Assembly (NCBI GenBank): GCA_958295775.1
Contig: CATQHC010000002.1
Coordinates: 1,139,830-1,203,829, forward strand
Length of the DNA: 64,000 nt
Direction of reading: 5' to 3'
Source: Chloroflexota bacterium
GTDB lineage: Bacteria > Chloroflexota > UBA11872 > VXOZ01
Below are positions 44,609-54,074 of this stretch, piece after piece. How positions within the stretch are numbered: the first letter of the stretch is position 1; each line of letters opens with the position of its first letter. The position numbers were made by a program, and so were the translations under genes. The notes below the pieces were generated by a model that was not told where the DNA came from, did no database searches, and saw only the letters and a list, made by a program, of their open reading frames with translations.

Positions 44609-46333
44609 CTATTTCGGCAGTGCCTGTAACGCCAGGTATGCAGGCCGCGGCCGCAAGTGTTCGTCGAGAATCGCGAACGAGTACGAGCTGTCGGTCGGTT
44701 CAATGTGATTGGCAAAGTTTAAGTTAAAGACCACCAATCCGGTGACATACGGGAATCTCTGCTTCACGAGTTGATAGGACCCGACAAGATACCGCCCTTG
44801 GTCTTCATCGGAAATCTCAGACCCGTAGGGGAACTCGGGGTGAAGATTGTGGGTCGTCCATCCCATCTCGGTCAGCCAGATGCTCTTGCCGGTGTCACCA
44901 TACTTTTGCAGCACATCCCAGTGATTCTCAAAACGGCGGAAGTAGAACGACCAGTGGTGCTTGTAGGTGGTACCTGATGTCGTATAGTTATCCGGCGTGT
45001 CGCCGGGCGCGTTATTGAAACCATAGGAGTGCAGTCCGAGCACGTCGTAGTAATTGCGAATCACACCATCTTTGTATTGGTACATAGCCTCCAGGTACGC
45101 CACGTCGTCCATGGCAACTCCTTCGAGGTTGACCCCTGTGGGCGACAAGCCGCCGCTGACAACGATAGCGTTCGGGTTACCGCGCTTAACTCCTCGATAG
45201 CCCGCGGCCATAAGCTCAACGAATTCCCAAGGCGCGACCGTGCCATCCCAGTTTCCGGCCAGATTTGGCTCATTCCATAGCTCGTAAGAATGCACCCGAT
45301 CGCCGTACCGCGACGCGATAATAGATAGGAAATTCTCAAAGTCGCCGAAATTCGCTGGCGGACCGTTATGGAACGATGCAAACTGCGCCCACCACTCCTC
45401 GGCAGTAACGGCATTGGCGCCTTGTGGCACACTGCTTTGGTTTCCTGTGGGCCGCACGCGGCGCATCCAATACGGAGACGCGTATATCCCCAGCATCACT
45501 TCCAAGCCGTGCCGGTTTGCCGCCTCGACGATGCGGTCTACCTGGTCCCACATATATCCGCCGGGATGAAGCTCTACGGCTTTCCACTCCACCTGTTGTT
45601 TAATGCCGGTAAAGCCCGCGGCCTTTGCCAAGGCGAGTACATGCTCGATGTTTGGATCATAGAATAGGGAGACTTGCGCGATTAGCTTTACCTGTGAAGG
45701 ACGCGACGGCTGGTCCACGAGTTGCTGCGCCGTGCCGCGCAAGGAGAGAAACCGCCGCCCCAATGGCGCAAGCTGCACTTCGCCGGGAGTGCCGGCCTTC
45801 GTTGGATCGTACCGGAATACGGCCCGCTCGAAGTACTGCACGGCATGCTGCCATTCGTCATCGGCCGGTAGTTCCCCGGAAATCGGCAGACCAAATACCG
45901 ATACTCCGCCATGTTCCTGGAAGAAACGGAGAAAGGCAAAGCGCACGGAATGGCCCGTCTCCGGGAAGAACCGCTGAGCGGAGGTTTCTTCTACCGGAGC
46001 TTCCTTGACAAAGAAGCGCCAGTGGGGATAGAGCAGCCGGCCCAGCGGACTAAGGCGGACCTGGCCGCGCTGCGGCCACCACTCCAGACGCGCATTTTCG
46101 AAGTACTGGACAATGTGACCGTCTTCTTGTTGTTCGTTCGTCAGCGGCTCACCTAGAACGCTTTCGCCCCCCATTTGCTCAAAATACTGGAGCATGGCGC
46201 CGTGGACGACGGTATTCGTGCTCGCGAATTGCTTTGGCTCGGTATTCGCAAAGACCGGAGTCGGCAAGAGCATGACGCACAAGAGAACAAGTATGAAACG
46301 AACACACCAATTTCGGGGGCCCTTGCCATTCAT
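44609..46333 (-). CDS. Secreted glycoside hydrolase-like protein (clan A type) with two N-terminal repeats
   Basis: 574 residues. Signal peptide with cleavage likely after VFA (residue 29). Two copies of a ~75-residue motif (about 46-110 and 133-200; MLQYFEQMGGESVLGEPL/FLRFFQEHGGVSVFGLPI, each followed by VQYFE and PLGR) resemble LGFP-like surface repeats. The catalytic barrel (about 215-574) has YELWNEPNL with acid/base Glu355 and WLTEMGW with candidate nucleophile Glu489, as in families GH5/GH39 of clan A. The start at 46333 gives a proper signal peptide; GGAGG is 12 nt upstream. It is first in an operon with two glycosyltransferases, suggesting trimming of a surface polysaccharide. Confidence 0.82.
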   Translation of the reverse strand: MNGKGPRNWCVRFILVLLCVMLLPTPVFANTEPKQFASTNTVVHGAMLQYFEQMGGESVLGEPLTNEQQEDGHIVQYFENARLEWWPQRGQVRLSPLGRLLYPHWRFFVKEAPVEETSAQRFFPETGHSVRFAFLRFFQEHGGVSVFGLPISGELPADDEWQHAVQYFERAVFRYDPTKAGTPGEVQLAPLGRRFLSLRGTAQQLVDQPSRPSQVKLIAQVSLFYDPNIEHVLALAKAAGFTGIKQQVEWKAVELHPGGYMWDQVDRIVEAANRHGLEVMLGIYASPYWMRRVRPTGNQSSVPQGANAVTAEEWWAQFASFHNGPPANFGDFENFLSIIASRYGDRVHSYELWNEPNLAGNWDGTVAPWEFVELMAAGYRGVKRGNPNAIVVSGGLSPTGVNLEGVAMDDVAYLEAMYQYKDGVIRNYYDVLGLHSYGFNNAPGDTPDNYTTSGTTYKHHWSFYFRRFENHWDVLQKYGDTGKSIWLTEMGWTTHNLHPEFPYGSEISDEDQGRYLVGSYQLVKQRFPYVTGLVVFNLNFANHIEPTDSSYSFAILDEHLRPRPAYLALQALPK

Positions 46334-46585
46334 GATGCTCAATCTACCTCCTGTACACCGAATCCTGAACCCGCTGGGCTTTCCTGCGTAGAACGGCTCT
46401 TCGGCAACCGCTCTTGCTCCGCTACGCCCGCCGTCACAATCCAAATTAGGGCGAGGACACTGAGCGGATGCTTTGCCACATTATAGCATATTCGAGCCGT
46501 CGCTCAACGCAGGTGATGCACATTTTTCTTCCATCAGTTTCCCATGGATTTCGGCGCTTGAGACCGGCTAGCTGCGCCGCACTCA

Positions 46586-47725
46586 TTATTTTTTCCCGCT
46601 CTCAGCGGCGAGGGCCAAGTGCCCGCGCAGTTCGGTTGCCGCTCGCTCCCAGGTGAAGCCGGCAGCGCGCTTCATTCCCGCTGCGCCGAGCCGGTCGCGC
46701 GCGCCGACCTCTGTGGCGAGTTCCACGAGCGCCTTGCCAATAGCTTCTGCATCGGCAGGATCCACCAGAATTGCAGCCTCACCCGCAACTTCGGGCAGCG
46801 AGGAGGTGTTGCTCGTCACAACCGGTGTTCCACATGCCATGGCTTCGAGAACCGGCAAACCAAAGCCCTCGTAGAGGCTGGGAAAGACGAACGCGGTCGC
46901 GCCAGCATACAATTCCGCGAGCTCTTCATCGGAATCGACTGTGGTGAGGAAGTGCACGCGATCTGAGACACCATACTTCTGCGGAGCATCGAAAATATCC
47001 TCATTGAGCCAGCCTGGGCGCCCCACGTGCACGAGGTGGTGAGGCAGCCCGGCCCGTACCACTGTAGGCAAAGCCGCAATAATCCGAGTGATGTTCTTCC
47101 GCGGTTGTATCGTGCCTACCGAAAGAAAATAGGGGTACACGATGTCGTGTCGCCGGAGCACTGCACACCGCGCATCTTGATCGTCGCGGGGATGAAATGC
47201 GGCATCAACCCCACAATGGAGCACGGGAATGCGCGCTGCCTCCGCGTTGTATTCGGCTACCAAGTCCCGCTGTGTTGCCTCGGAATCTGCGAGTATCAAC
47301 CGAGCGCGCGCGATGCTGCGGGGCACCACCGCGTCCAAGTATGCGCGCAGCGAAGCCGGGTACGAATCGGGAAAGTGTCGATACGAAAGGTCGTGAACAG
47401 TGATAACTCCGGGCGCCCGCCATAGGGGCGGCAAGGCAAAGTCCGGGGCATAGAAGACATCAACCCCGCCGGCGAGCAGATCGGCGTAGAGGGGCAGCCG
47501 CAAGCGATGCCAGATACGCGTCAACGTGCGCTCTGAGAGCGGCACGATGCGATACTCGGAATTGAGGGTGTAGAGGCGTCGCCACAGACCTGCGGCGGGT
47601 CGCGGCGTTAAGAGTGTAAATTCGTCGGCAGGGCACTGCGCGATAAGCGCATTGACCAGCGACCACGTATACCTGCCAATGCCGGCCGGTTGCGTTGCTG
47701 CCGTAAAGTCGATGCCGATTTTCAT
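46586..47725 (-). CDS. Glycosyltransferase family 4 protein
   Basis: 379 residues. MKIGIDFTAATQPAGIGRYTW at the start; VGTIQPRKNITRIIAALP and FVFPSLYEGFGLPVLEAMACGTPVVTSNTSSLPEVAGEAA at the donor site. The pattern is that of alpha-mannosyltransferase-like GT4 members. The family-typical start at 47725 is preferred over a GTG 14 codons earlier. It is separated from the downstream operon by 252 bp with no gene. Confidence 0.9.
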   Translation of the reverse strand: MKIGIDFTAATQPAGIGRYTWSLVNALIAQCPADEFTLLTPRPAAGLWRRLYTLNSEYRIVPLSERTLTRIWHRLRLPLYADLLAGGVDVFYAPDFALPPLWRAPGVITVHDLSYRHFPDSYPASLRAYLDAVVPRSIARARLILADSEATQRDLVAEYNAEAARIPVLHCGVDAAFHPRDDQDARCAVLRRHDIVYPYFLSVGTIQPRKNITRIIAALPTVVRAGLPHHLVHVGRPGWLNEDIFDAPQKYGVSDRVHFLTTVDSDEELAELYAGATAFVFPSLYEGFGLPVLEAMACGTPVVTSNTSSLPEVAGEAAILVDPADAEAIGKALVELATEVGARDRLGAAGMKRAAGFTWERAATELRGHLALAAESGKK

Positions 47726-47889
47726 GGCGATGAAACACTTCGCAACGATCTGCCGCTCACGTGCCACCTTCAGCTACCCAAATCCGCCAATTCCGCGCGA
47801 GGCTCGTACGTTCGCTCGTACATTCATGGTACGTACCTGCTATCAAAGCCATGCAGCCATCTCTTGAAGACGTCGCCACCGTGGGGTCT

Positions 47890-48780
47890 CTATAGGCGCA
47901 GGCGGGCATGCGTAAAGTAGTAGCCTGCTCCGGGAATGAGCACCAGCCAGTAACTTATGAGGCGGTCGACGATGGCCACCGCCGCCGCCATATCCACCGG
48001 CACGTCGAGCAGCAGCATCACGCCCACCATACCGCCTTCAACGGCGCCGAGGCCCCCCGGTGTAGGCGCGGCAAGCAGAAGCGCTCCGGCGGCAAAGACG
48101 AAGAGCAGTTGCGGCATTGTCAGTGGGACTCCCATCGCATTGGCCACCAGGAAGAAGCGTCCGGCTTCGGCGGCCCACGCCAGCGCAGTGAGTATGATTA
48201 TGAGCCAGAGGGGTTGCACCGACGTGAAGATGCCGCGTTGGAAGCGCTCAAACCGTTCTCCCAACCTGTGCGGCAACCAAGACAGCAGGCTGCTGTCCAA
48301 GCGCCAGAAGAGAAACAACCCACCGGCTATGAGCACCACCAAGATGCCCGCGCTGAGCAGCACGCCCCGCATTTCGGTCAGTAGTTCCCCCCGTACAAAG
48401 AAGAACGCTGCGGCGACGGCAACGATGAGGAGAGCGCACATGTCGATCACACGCTCCGCGAGTACGCTCCCTGTGGTCATAGAGAATGAGATCTGTTCCC
48501 TGCGGCGCAGAATCAGGCCGCGATAGAGGTCGCCCATCTTGGCAGGAATTAAGTGGTTAACGAACCAGGAGAGAAAAATAACCTCACCAAGCAGACGCAA
48601 TGGCAGTGCGTGCCCAAGATTGCGCAGCATCCTGCGCCAGCGCACCGCCCGCGGCAGCAGGGTCGTGTAGTAGACCAGCAGCGCGAGCAAAAATAGCGAC
48701 AAGTTGATCTGGCGAATTTCAGTCCAGATCCCCCGCCAATCCAGACCGACCAAACGCCACAGCGCGACCAAGAGGGCCAC
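47890..48780 (-). CDS. Flippase-like integral membrane protein (LPG synthase TM / UPF0104 family)
   Basis: At least 296 residues with about seven or eight membrane segments. Family motifs include RAVRWRRMLRNLG, NHLIPAKMGDLYRGL and the C-terminal APTPGGLGAVEGGMVGVM. Members move or modify lipids. The GTG at 48780 falls inside what should be the first membrane helix; the frame continues upstream (SFRQRLISPQTIFSFLVAV), which matches the family, but has only a CTG (48912) as a plausible start before a stop at 48922. The N-terminus is thus probably longer than given. It sits upstream of glycosyltransferase genes, consistent with a role in envelope glycolipids. Confidence 0.8.
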   Translation of the reverse strand: MALLVALWRLVGLDWRGIWTEIRQINLSLFLLALLVYYTTLLPRAVRWRRMLRNLGHALPLRLLGEVIFLSWFVNHLIPAKMGDLYRGLILRRREQISFSMTTGSVLAERVIDMCALLIVAVAAAFFFVRGELLTEMRGVLLSAGILVVLIAGGLFLFWRLDSSLLSWLPHRLGERFERFQRGIFTSVQPLWLIIILTALAWAAEAGRFFLVANAMGVPLTMPQLLFVFAAGALLLAAPTPGGLGAVEGGMVGVMLLLDVPVDMAAAVAIVDRLISYWLVLIPGAGYYFTHARLRL

Positions 48781-49218
48781 CGCGACGAGGAATGAAAAGA
48801 TCGTCTGGGGACTTATGAGTCGTTGCCGAAATGACTGGGGGGCACCGCCGCCTTCTTCCTTGGAATCAGGCGGGGAGGAAACTGGTGAAGCGATGGCTTG
48901 TTCTCTCGTCAGGTTGCAGCGTCACTCATCCCTATCATACCGAAAGCCCCATGGCCACTGCTAACCGCGAAAATGTCTTTTTGCGTGCTCCGTTCCCGCT
49001 CTCGCTGTGCCAAGACTTGCCACGAACTAACAGATCAGAGTTCAACGCAGCAAGAAAAACTCTGACCGGCGAGTCGATGGGCGCCAACCAGAGGGGATCG
49101 ACGTCACGTCCTTGCGAACTTAGGTGAACACCTAGCAGTCAGTCTCTAACACCGTTACACTACTAAGAGATACTGTGAGTGCGTATACGACACTTGTGAG
49201 CTATGGAAGAGGTAGTCC
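48781..49218. other. Divergent intergenic region
   Basis: 438 bp between divergent genes; the first ~130 bp probably belong to the flippase gene (see that entry). The rest holds no repeat or gene that was recognised. GAGG lies 9 nt before the M42 start. Confidence 0.5.
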
Positions 49219-50256
49219 ATGGAATTGTTGAAGCGGCTATGCGAGACCCCGGGCATTCCTAGCCGGGAAGATCCCATTCGCAGGGTTATTTGCGAGGAAT
49301 TGGAACCGCTGGTAACCGCGGTGCGGGTCGATGCCTTGGGCAACTTGATCGGATACCGCAAGGGCCAGGGCGGACCCAAAGTCATGATCTCCGCCCACAT
49401 GGACCAGATTGGTTTCATGGCGAGGCATGTAGACGAAAACGGCTTCATTCGTCTCCAGCCGGTGGGCGGCTTTGATCCGCGCACGCTCGTAGCGCAGCGG
49501 GTGCGCGTGCACGGCACGGAAGAACTTTCCGGCGTGCTTATGCCTGCAACCAAACCGACGCACTTGCTGGATGAGTCCGAAAGGGGCAAGGCCCTGCAAC
49601 TCGACGATCTATTCGTTGATGTAGGGCTGTCCGGCGAGCGCACGAAAGAGCTGGTCCCGCTGGGGACTCCCATTACGTTCGACCGTACCTGCAATGACTT
49701 GGGCGATGTGATGGTAGGGCCGGCCATGGACGACCGCGCCAGCGTCTACGTCATGATCGAAGCCCTGCGCGGCCTTGGCGAGCATGCGGCAGAGGTCTAT
49801 GCCGTCGCGTCTTCCCAGGAAGAAGTGGGCTTGCGCGGCGCAACGGTCGCGGCTTTTGGCGTAGAACCCGATATTGGCTTGGCTCTCGACTCCACGCTGG
49901 CCGTGGACATTCCCGGCGGCACCGAAGCGGACCGCGTTTCGAAGCTCGGCGACGGCACGGCAATCAAGATCATGGACTCCTCTCTCATCTGCGACCCACG
50001 CCTCGTGGCACACAGCCGCAAGATCTGCGACGAGGCCGACATCCCCTACCAGATGGAGATCCTGCCGCGTGGCGGCACGGACGGCGGCGCCATCCAGCGC
50101 ACCCGGGACGGCGTGCCCTCGATCACAATTTCCACGCCGACGCGGTACGTGCACACGGTAAATGAGATGGTGAACAAGCAAGACGTTAACGCCACGGTCA
50201 ATCTCGTGCGGCGCTTCATTGAGACCGCACACGAGATCGATCTCACGTGGGATTAG
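49219..50256 (+). CDS. M42-family metallo-aminopeptidase
   Basis: 345 residues of the M42 glutamyl/general aminopeptidase family (FrvX/PepA-like, TET-forming). Motifs: SAHMDQIGF (His60), GPAMDDRAS (Asp171), SSQEEVGLRG (Glu201-Glu202), ALDST (Asp224) and PRGGTDGGAI, with HTVNEM near the end. It binds two metals and removes N-terminal residues from peptides in the cytoplasm. ATG start; monocistronic by position. Confidence 0.93.
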   Translation: MELLKRLCETPGIPSREDPIRRVICEELEPLVTAVRVDALGNLIGYRKGQGGPKVMISAHMDQIGFMARHVDENGFIRLQPVGGFDPRTLVAQRVRVHGTEELSGVLMPATKPTHLLDESERGKALQLDDLFVDVGLSGERTKELVPLGTPITFDRTCNDLGDVMVGPAMDDRASVYVMIEALRGLGEHAAEVYAVASSQEEVGLRGATVAAFGVEPDIGLALDSTLAVDIPGGTEADRVSKLGDGTAIKIMDSSLICDPRLVAHSRKICDEADIPYQMEILPRGGTDGGAIQRTRDGVPSITISTPTRYVHTVNEMVNKQDVNATVNLVRRFIETAHEIDLTWD

Positions 50257-50449
50257 CGCTTCGCAGGCTATTCACTGCTTCTGCACCGTTCCACGCCGAC
50301 TTGGAGCCCACAGTCACAATTGATACCTGGGAGTATTGCTGTGAGGGCGAGGGTCGCCTACGCGAATTCGGGCCATCGCTCCAAACGCTCTCACTGCAGC
50401 GGTTTGCCATTGGCAAGCGTTAACCGCCTCTTTTTACGGCAGTTTTGGA

Positions 50450-50494
50450 ACAAAAGCGAAACGCCTGCAGTGTTCCCACCTGCGGGCGTTTCGC
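50450..50494 (-). terminator. Terminator downstream of the cytochrome P460-like gene
   Basis: On the minus strand GCGAAACGCC... (50494-50480) pairs with 50470-50456 over 15 positions with one mismatch, followed by TTTTGTT. The gap 50257-50550 holds nothing else. Confidence 0.75.
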
Positions 50495-50550
50495 CTGGCG
50501 TCATTGTGGAGTGCACAGCGGGAGACGTCGCACTCCACGGGGTTGATAGC

Positions 50551-51081
50551 CTACTTCACATCCACCGAGAAGAGGAAGTCATTGTCCTGCACGTCGCCGT
50601 GACACTCAGTGCAGCCCTGGACTTTGCCCTCGGCCTCGATCACGCCGTCGGGTCCATACTTCAGGAAGAACCATCCATTCGCATCCGCGTTCTCAAAGCC
50701 GGCAGGCTTGTACATCACCGTTGTGGCAGCCAACGTGCCGTCGGGCATGAAGTTTTCCTTGACTACCATGCCGCCTGCGGGGATGCTCCCCGCCTTGTCT
50801 TCAATTGCCTTCAGCGCAATTGCGTTGAAATACGTGCTCAGCAAGGCGCCGTGGGGATCCTGTCCGGTATACAAAGGCTCAACACCGGGCAGATGCTGCC
50901 AGGTGTTTTGAAAATCCGCTGAACCGAGATACTCTACGATGGCGGCTCCTTCAGCAGCCGGGGCCTCGGCGGACATGTCCTCGGCTTCTTGGCTGGCGCA
51001 TCCTGCCGCCAACACTACACCTAAGAGTGCGGCGGTGAGCACCGTAAGAAACCTGCCCAAAAACGACCAGCTACAGCGCAT
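50551..51081 (-). CDS. Cytochrome P460-like monohaem lipoprotein
   Basis: 176 residues. Signal peptide with a Cys lipobox (LAAGC, Cys28), an Ala/Glu-rich linker, then a domain with YKPAGFENADANGWFFLKYGPDG and a C-terminal haem-binding CTECHGD (Cys157, Cys160, His161). This layout matches the cytochrome P460 family, whose studied members act on hydroxylamine or nitric oxide through a cross-linked haem; the cross-linking lysine cannot be confirmed here. The ATG at 51081 with GGAGGAG 3 to 9 nt upstream was chosen. Divergent from a Crp/Fnr regulator 106 bp away. Confidence 0.8.
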   Translation of the reverse strand: MRCSWSFLGRFLTVLTAALLGVVLAAGCASQEAEDMSAEAPAAEGAAIVEYLGSADFQNTWQHLPGVEPLYTGQDPHGALLSTYFNAIALKAIEDKAGSIPAGGMVVKENFMPDGTLAATTVMYKPAGFENADANGWFFLKYGPDGVIEAEGKVQGCTECHGDVQDNDFLFSVDVK

Positions 51082-51103
51082 GTTCTCCTCCACATAGAAA
51101 CTA

Positions 51104-51146
51104 GTACCGGTACGAATTGTGTATGATGATATTGATCAGAACTGAT
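51104..51146. promoter_or_regulatory. Candidate operator sites in the P460-Crp divergent region
   Basis: Two palindromes lie within the 106-bp gap: GTACCGGTAC (51104-51113) and ATCAG-AA-CTGAT (51135-51146), the second embedded in TTGATCAGAACTGATTGAT, which has one good FNR-like half-site. Either could be bound by the adjacent Crp/Fnr protein. Confidence 0.4.
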
Positions 51147-51187
51147 TGATTCTGTAGGCTAGACGACATGCTCGCTAGGAAAGCACT

Positions 51188-51919
51188 ATGAGCGCGCTTA
51201 GTAAACTGCTGCCGACCAAGAGTCGCAGCCCCATCGCGAGCCGAGACGAGCGCACGGCATTGCTCATGCGCTATCTCATTCACTTTGATCTCTTTCGAGA
51301 TCTCACCAAGTCTGAGCTGGAGCGCCTGTTTGGGCATTTGCCCATGTACTCCTTTGCCAAAGATACCCTTGTCTACACACCTGACGACAGAAGCGAAAAC
51401 CTCTATATCCTTAAGATGGGCGCCGTCGACATCTACCGGCTGAGCGAAGAGGGTAAACGCCTGAGCATCCGCCGCGTGTTCATGGGTAGTGTGTTTGGCG
51501 AAATGGGCTTGCTCGGTCAGTCGATGCACGGCTGCTTTGCCGAGACGGTCGCTCCCAGCCTCGTGTGCGTGATGACTCGCGCTGAGATGGAGGGCCTCCT
51601 GCGCGAGCGTCCCGACGTCGGCCTGCGCTTCTTCAAGGTAATTGGAGACCGGCTCAAGTCGCTTGAGGACCAGTTGGCGCGCCTGGCGTTCAGCCCGGTG
51701 CGCGCTCGCGTTGCCGCCTTCCTCCTCACCCACCTAGACCCGGCGTCGAGCGAGGTCCGCGGCTTCACACACGAAGAGATCGGCGATAGTATAGGAGCGT
51801 TACGCTCTACAGTGACGCAGACCCTTGGCGAATTGGCGCGCACCGGTCTGCTCGAGGTAAAGCATAAACGCATCCACGTGCGTAACTTACAGGAACTTTC
51901 AGTCATGGTCAGGGAGTAA
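51188..51919 (+). CDS. Crp/Fnr-family transcriptional regulator
   Basis: 243 residues. A cyclic-nucleotide-binding-type domain (about 30-150, [27 protein letters not shown]) is followed by a dimer helix and a winged-helix domain (about 165-240, [31 protein letters not shown]). No N-terminal cysteine cluster for an Fe-S centre is seen, so it is not a classical FNR; a haem- or nucleotide-sensing type is possible. Divergent from the P460-like gene and 5 bp before a ThuA gene, which it probably shares a transcript with. Confidence 0.9.
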   Translation: MSALSKLLPTKSRSPIASRDERTALLMRYLIHFDLFRDLTKSELERLFGHLPMYSFAKDTLVYTPDDRSENLYILKMGAVDIYRLSEEGKRLSIRRVFMGSVFGEMGLLGQSMHGCFAETVAPSLVCVMTRAEMEGLLRERPDVGLRFFKVIGDRLKSLEDQLARLAFSPVRARVAAFLLTHLDPASSEVRGFTHEEIGDSIGALRSTVTQTLGELARTGLLEVKHKRIHVRNLQELSVMVRE

Positions 51920-51924
51920 CGGTA

Positions 51925-52662
51925 ATGGCTCAGCCAGTCCGCGTCACCGTATGGAACGAGTTTCGTCACGAGAAATCGGATGAGCACATCAGGCAGGTGT
52001 ATCCAAAAGGGATCCACGGCGCCATTGCCGACTACTTGGAAGCGCAGGCCGGCATCTCCGTGCAGACGGCGACACTGGACGAACCGGAACACGGCCTTAC
52101 GGAGACCGTGCTCGCGGACACCGACGTGTTGATTTGGTGGGGACATCAGGCTCATGGCGCGGTAGAGGATGCAATCGTAGACCGCGTGCACGCCCGTGTG
52201 CTGGACGGCATGGGGCTTATCTGCTTGCATTCCAGCCACTTCTCAAAGATCTTCAAGAGGCTCATGGGCACGACGTGCAACCTGAAGTGGCGTGAAATCG
52301 GCGAGAACGAGCGCCTCTGGGTGGTCGATCCCAGCCATCCCATTGCGGCGGGCGTGGGGCAGTACATCGACATCCCGCACGAAGAGATGTATGGCGAGTT
52401 TTTCGACATTCCTCAACCGGACAGGCTGGTCTTCGTGAGTTGGTTCCCGGGAGGCGAAGTCTTCCGCAGCGGTTGCTGCTATCACCGCGGCCGCGGCAAG
52501 GTCTTCTATTTTCGCCCCGGACACGAGACCTTTCCCACGTTCTACCAAGCGGAGGTGCGCCACGTCATCGGGAACGCCGTGCGCTGGGCAGCGCCCACCG
52601 CCGGCCCCGAGCCGGTGTTCGGCAACGTGCAGCCATTGGAAGAGGTCACTGTGACGGAGTAG
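51925..52662 (+). CDS. ThuA domain protein
   Basis: 245 residues of the ThuA (trehalose utilisation type) glutamine-amidotransferase-like fold: [23 protein letters not shown] at the start, [31 protein letters not shown] and [20 protein letters not shown]. ThuA proteins are linked to trehalose/disaccharide oxidation in rhizobia; the role elsewhere is open. Its ribosome-binding site lies in the end of the crp gene, 5 bp gap. Confidence 0.88.
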   Translation: MAQPVRVTVWNEFRHEKSDEHIRQVYPKGIHGAIADYLEAQAGISVQTATLDEPEHGLTETVLADTDVLIWWGHQAHGAVEDAIVDRVHARVLDGMGLICLHSSHFSKIFKRLMGTTCNLKWREIGENERLWVVDPSHPIAAGVGQYIDIPHEEMYGEFFDIPQPDRLVFVSWFPGGEVFRSGCCYHRGRGKVFYFRPGHETFPTFYQAEVRHVIGNAVRWAAPTAGPEPVFGNVQPLEEVTVTE

Positions 52663-52798
52663 AGACCGGTTGAAGCACTTGTTGAAGCGCCGTACCGGCC
52701 GGCTCCGACGTGGCGATGAATCCGCCTTGTTGTGCAAACCCTAGCGCCAGCACCCCCACGCGACAGGGATTGGCCTGCGCATTTCTCGCTTGCATGGC

Positions 52799-53269
52799 CT
52801 AGCGCGTCGACCGTTCCACACCGCCGGTCAATGCCGCCAGCGCCACGCCCATCTGGAGTAGCATACCGGCGGCCAGCAAGGGCGCAGGACCGACCGCGCC
52901 ACTCAACACCGCCCACCAACGCTCGGATTCAGGCATCAACTCCCACTGGTCCGTGTAGCGGGCGTCCAAAGGCGCAACATCGTAGTTCGCCGCCAGATGC
53001 TGCCAAATCCCTACTATGGCAAAGACGACGGCCAGCGCCGCCATTGCGCGCGCCAGCCATATTGTCGCCGGTGCGATGCGCGTGGCGAGAGCCGCCAAAC
53101 CGATGCAGATACCGCCAACCGCCACCCAGGGCAGCATTTGTATCCAATCGTGCCAGTGTCGTGCCAGGGCCAACTCCCCGGCGGCGCCGATTACGCCCAG
53201 TAGTACGAGCGCCAACAGCGCGGCACGCAGGCCTTCAACTTTGCCGCTGCGGCTGATGAGCTTCTTCAC
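52799..53269 (-). CDS. Hypothetical four-helix membrane protein
   Basis: 156 residues with four predicted membrane segments (about 15-35, 44-64, 70-92 and 125-148). The loop between the third and fourth is polar (DARYTDQWELMPESERWW) and probably faces outside. No family recognised. The GTG start overlaps the TGA of the upstream lipoprotein gene (GTGA, 4 bp), so they are coupled and likely act together. Confidence 0.6.
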   Translation of the reverse strand: MKKLISRSGKVEGLRAALLALVLLGVIGAAGELALARHWHDWIQMLPWVAVGGICIGLAALATRIAPATIWLARAMAALAVVFAIVGIWQHLAANYDVAPLDARYTDQWELMPESERWWAVLSGAVGPAPLLAAGMLLQMGVALAALTGGVERSTR

Positions 53270-53739
53270 GGCAAATGCAATTGCGCGATGATTGCATCCA
53301 CAACTCCGGCAGCGGGATTGTACTTAGCGAGTTCGCCGCGTAGTTTCTTGTAGTCCGTGTCGTCGACATCATATGGGCGGTACTCATCCACTTCACGCGC
53401 CCATCGACTTGCGTTGCTAATCCCTGCGGCTTCAAATGCCGCCGCGAGCTCCGCGATGCTGGCGTTATTTGCTGACAGTGTCGTCTCAGCCGGTGCCGGT
53501 GTCTCAGATGGCGCCGCAGTTGCGGCGGTCTCATTGGAACCCTCGGCAGGCGCTGCCGTTGCCGCGGTCTGGCTCGCAGATGAATCGGCAGCCCCAGCGT
53601 CGGACTCGTCGCCACCGCACGCTGTGCCGAACACAATTGCCGCAGCGAAAACTATTGCTAAGGCACCGCGCGCAAGCCCGGTGAGAAGCCTGGGGCTCTC
53701 AGCACCTAGTTCCCAATTAGCAGTCGGTTTACCTTTCAA
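53266..53739 (-). CDS. Hypothetical lipoprotein
   Basis: 157 residues: N-terminal signal with lipobox TAC followed by GGDESD, a long Ala/Ser/Thr/Glu linker (about 45-90) and a small C-terminal domain (IAELAAAFEAAGISNASRWAREVDEYRPY). No family recognised. TTG start with AAGGA 8 nt upstream. It is translationally coupled to the membrane protein downstream. Confidence 0.6.
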   Translation of the reverse strand: MKGKPTANWELGAESPRLLTGLARGALAIVFAAAIVFGTACGGDESDAGAADSSASQTAATAAPAEGSNETAATAAPSETPAPAETTLSANNASIAELAAAFEAAGISNASRWAREVDEYRPYDVDDTDYKKLRGELAKYNPAAGVVDAIIAQLHLP

Positions 53740-54074
53740 AGCCAGAATCCTTTCTGTTTACATGCGATTCCTGATCAATTCCGATTGCTCTCGATACGCA
53801 CAACGCCACTGTAGGCGCATCCGCGAAGTGCCATTGACTCTGCGATTACGGCCACTCTAGAGACTGAGCCCATTGGAGCATTCTCCAATTCCGTTGAGTG
53901 CCGTCAGCATCCAGAACCCGTCGTATGCTGACCCTTAACTCGGATCCAGGCACAAAGAACCCCAAGGCCCCCCCAGATGGGCAAAATCGCGATCAACAGT
54001 GGACGTGCGGTAGCCCGCAATTCAGGGTCGATGGGGTGCCGTTGGCAACGGGATGCGCGTCGACACACTTCAAC
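53740..54074. other. Intergenic, no gene or repeat seen
   Basis: 335 bp between two minus-strand genes. No clear promoter or hairpin was found. Confidence 0.5.
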
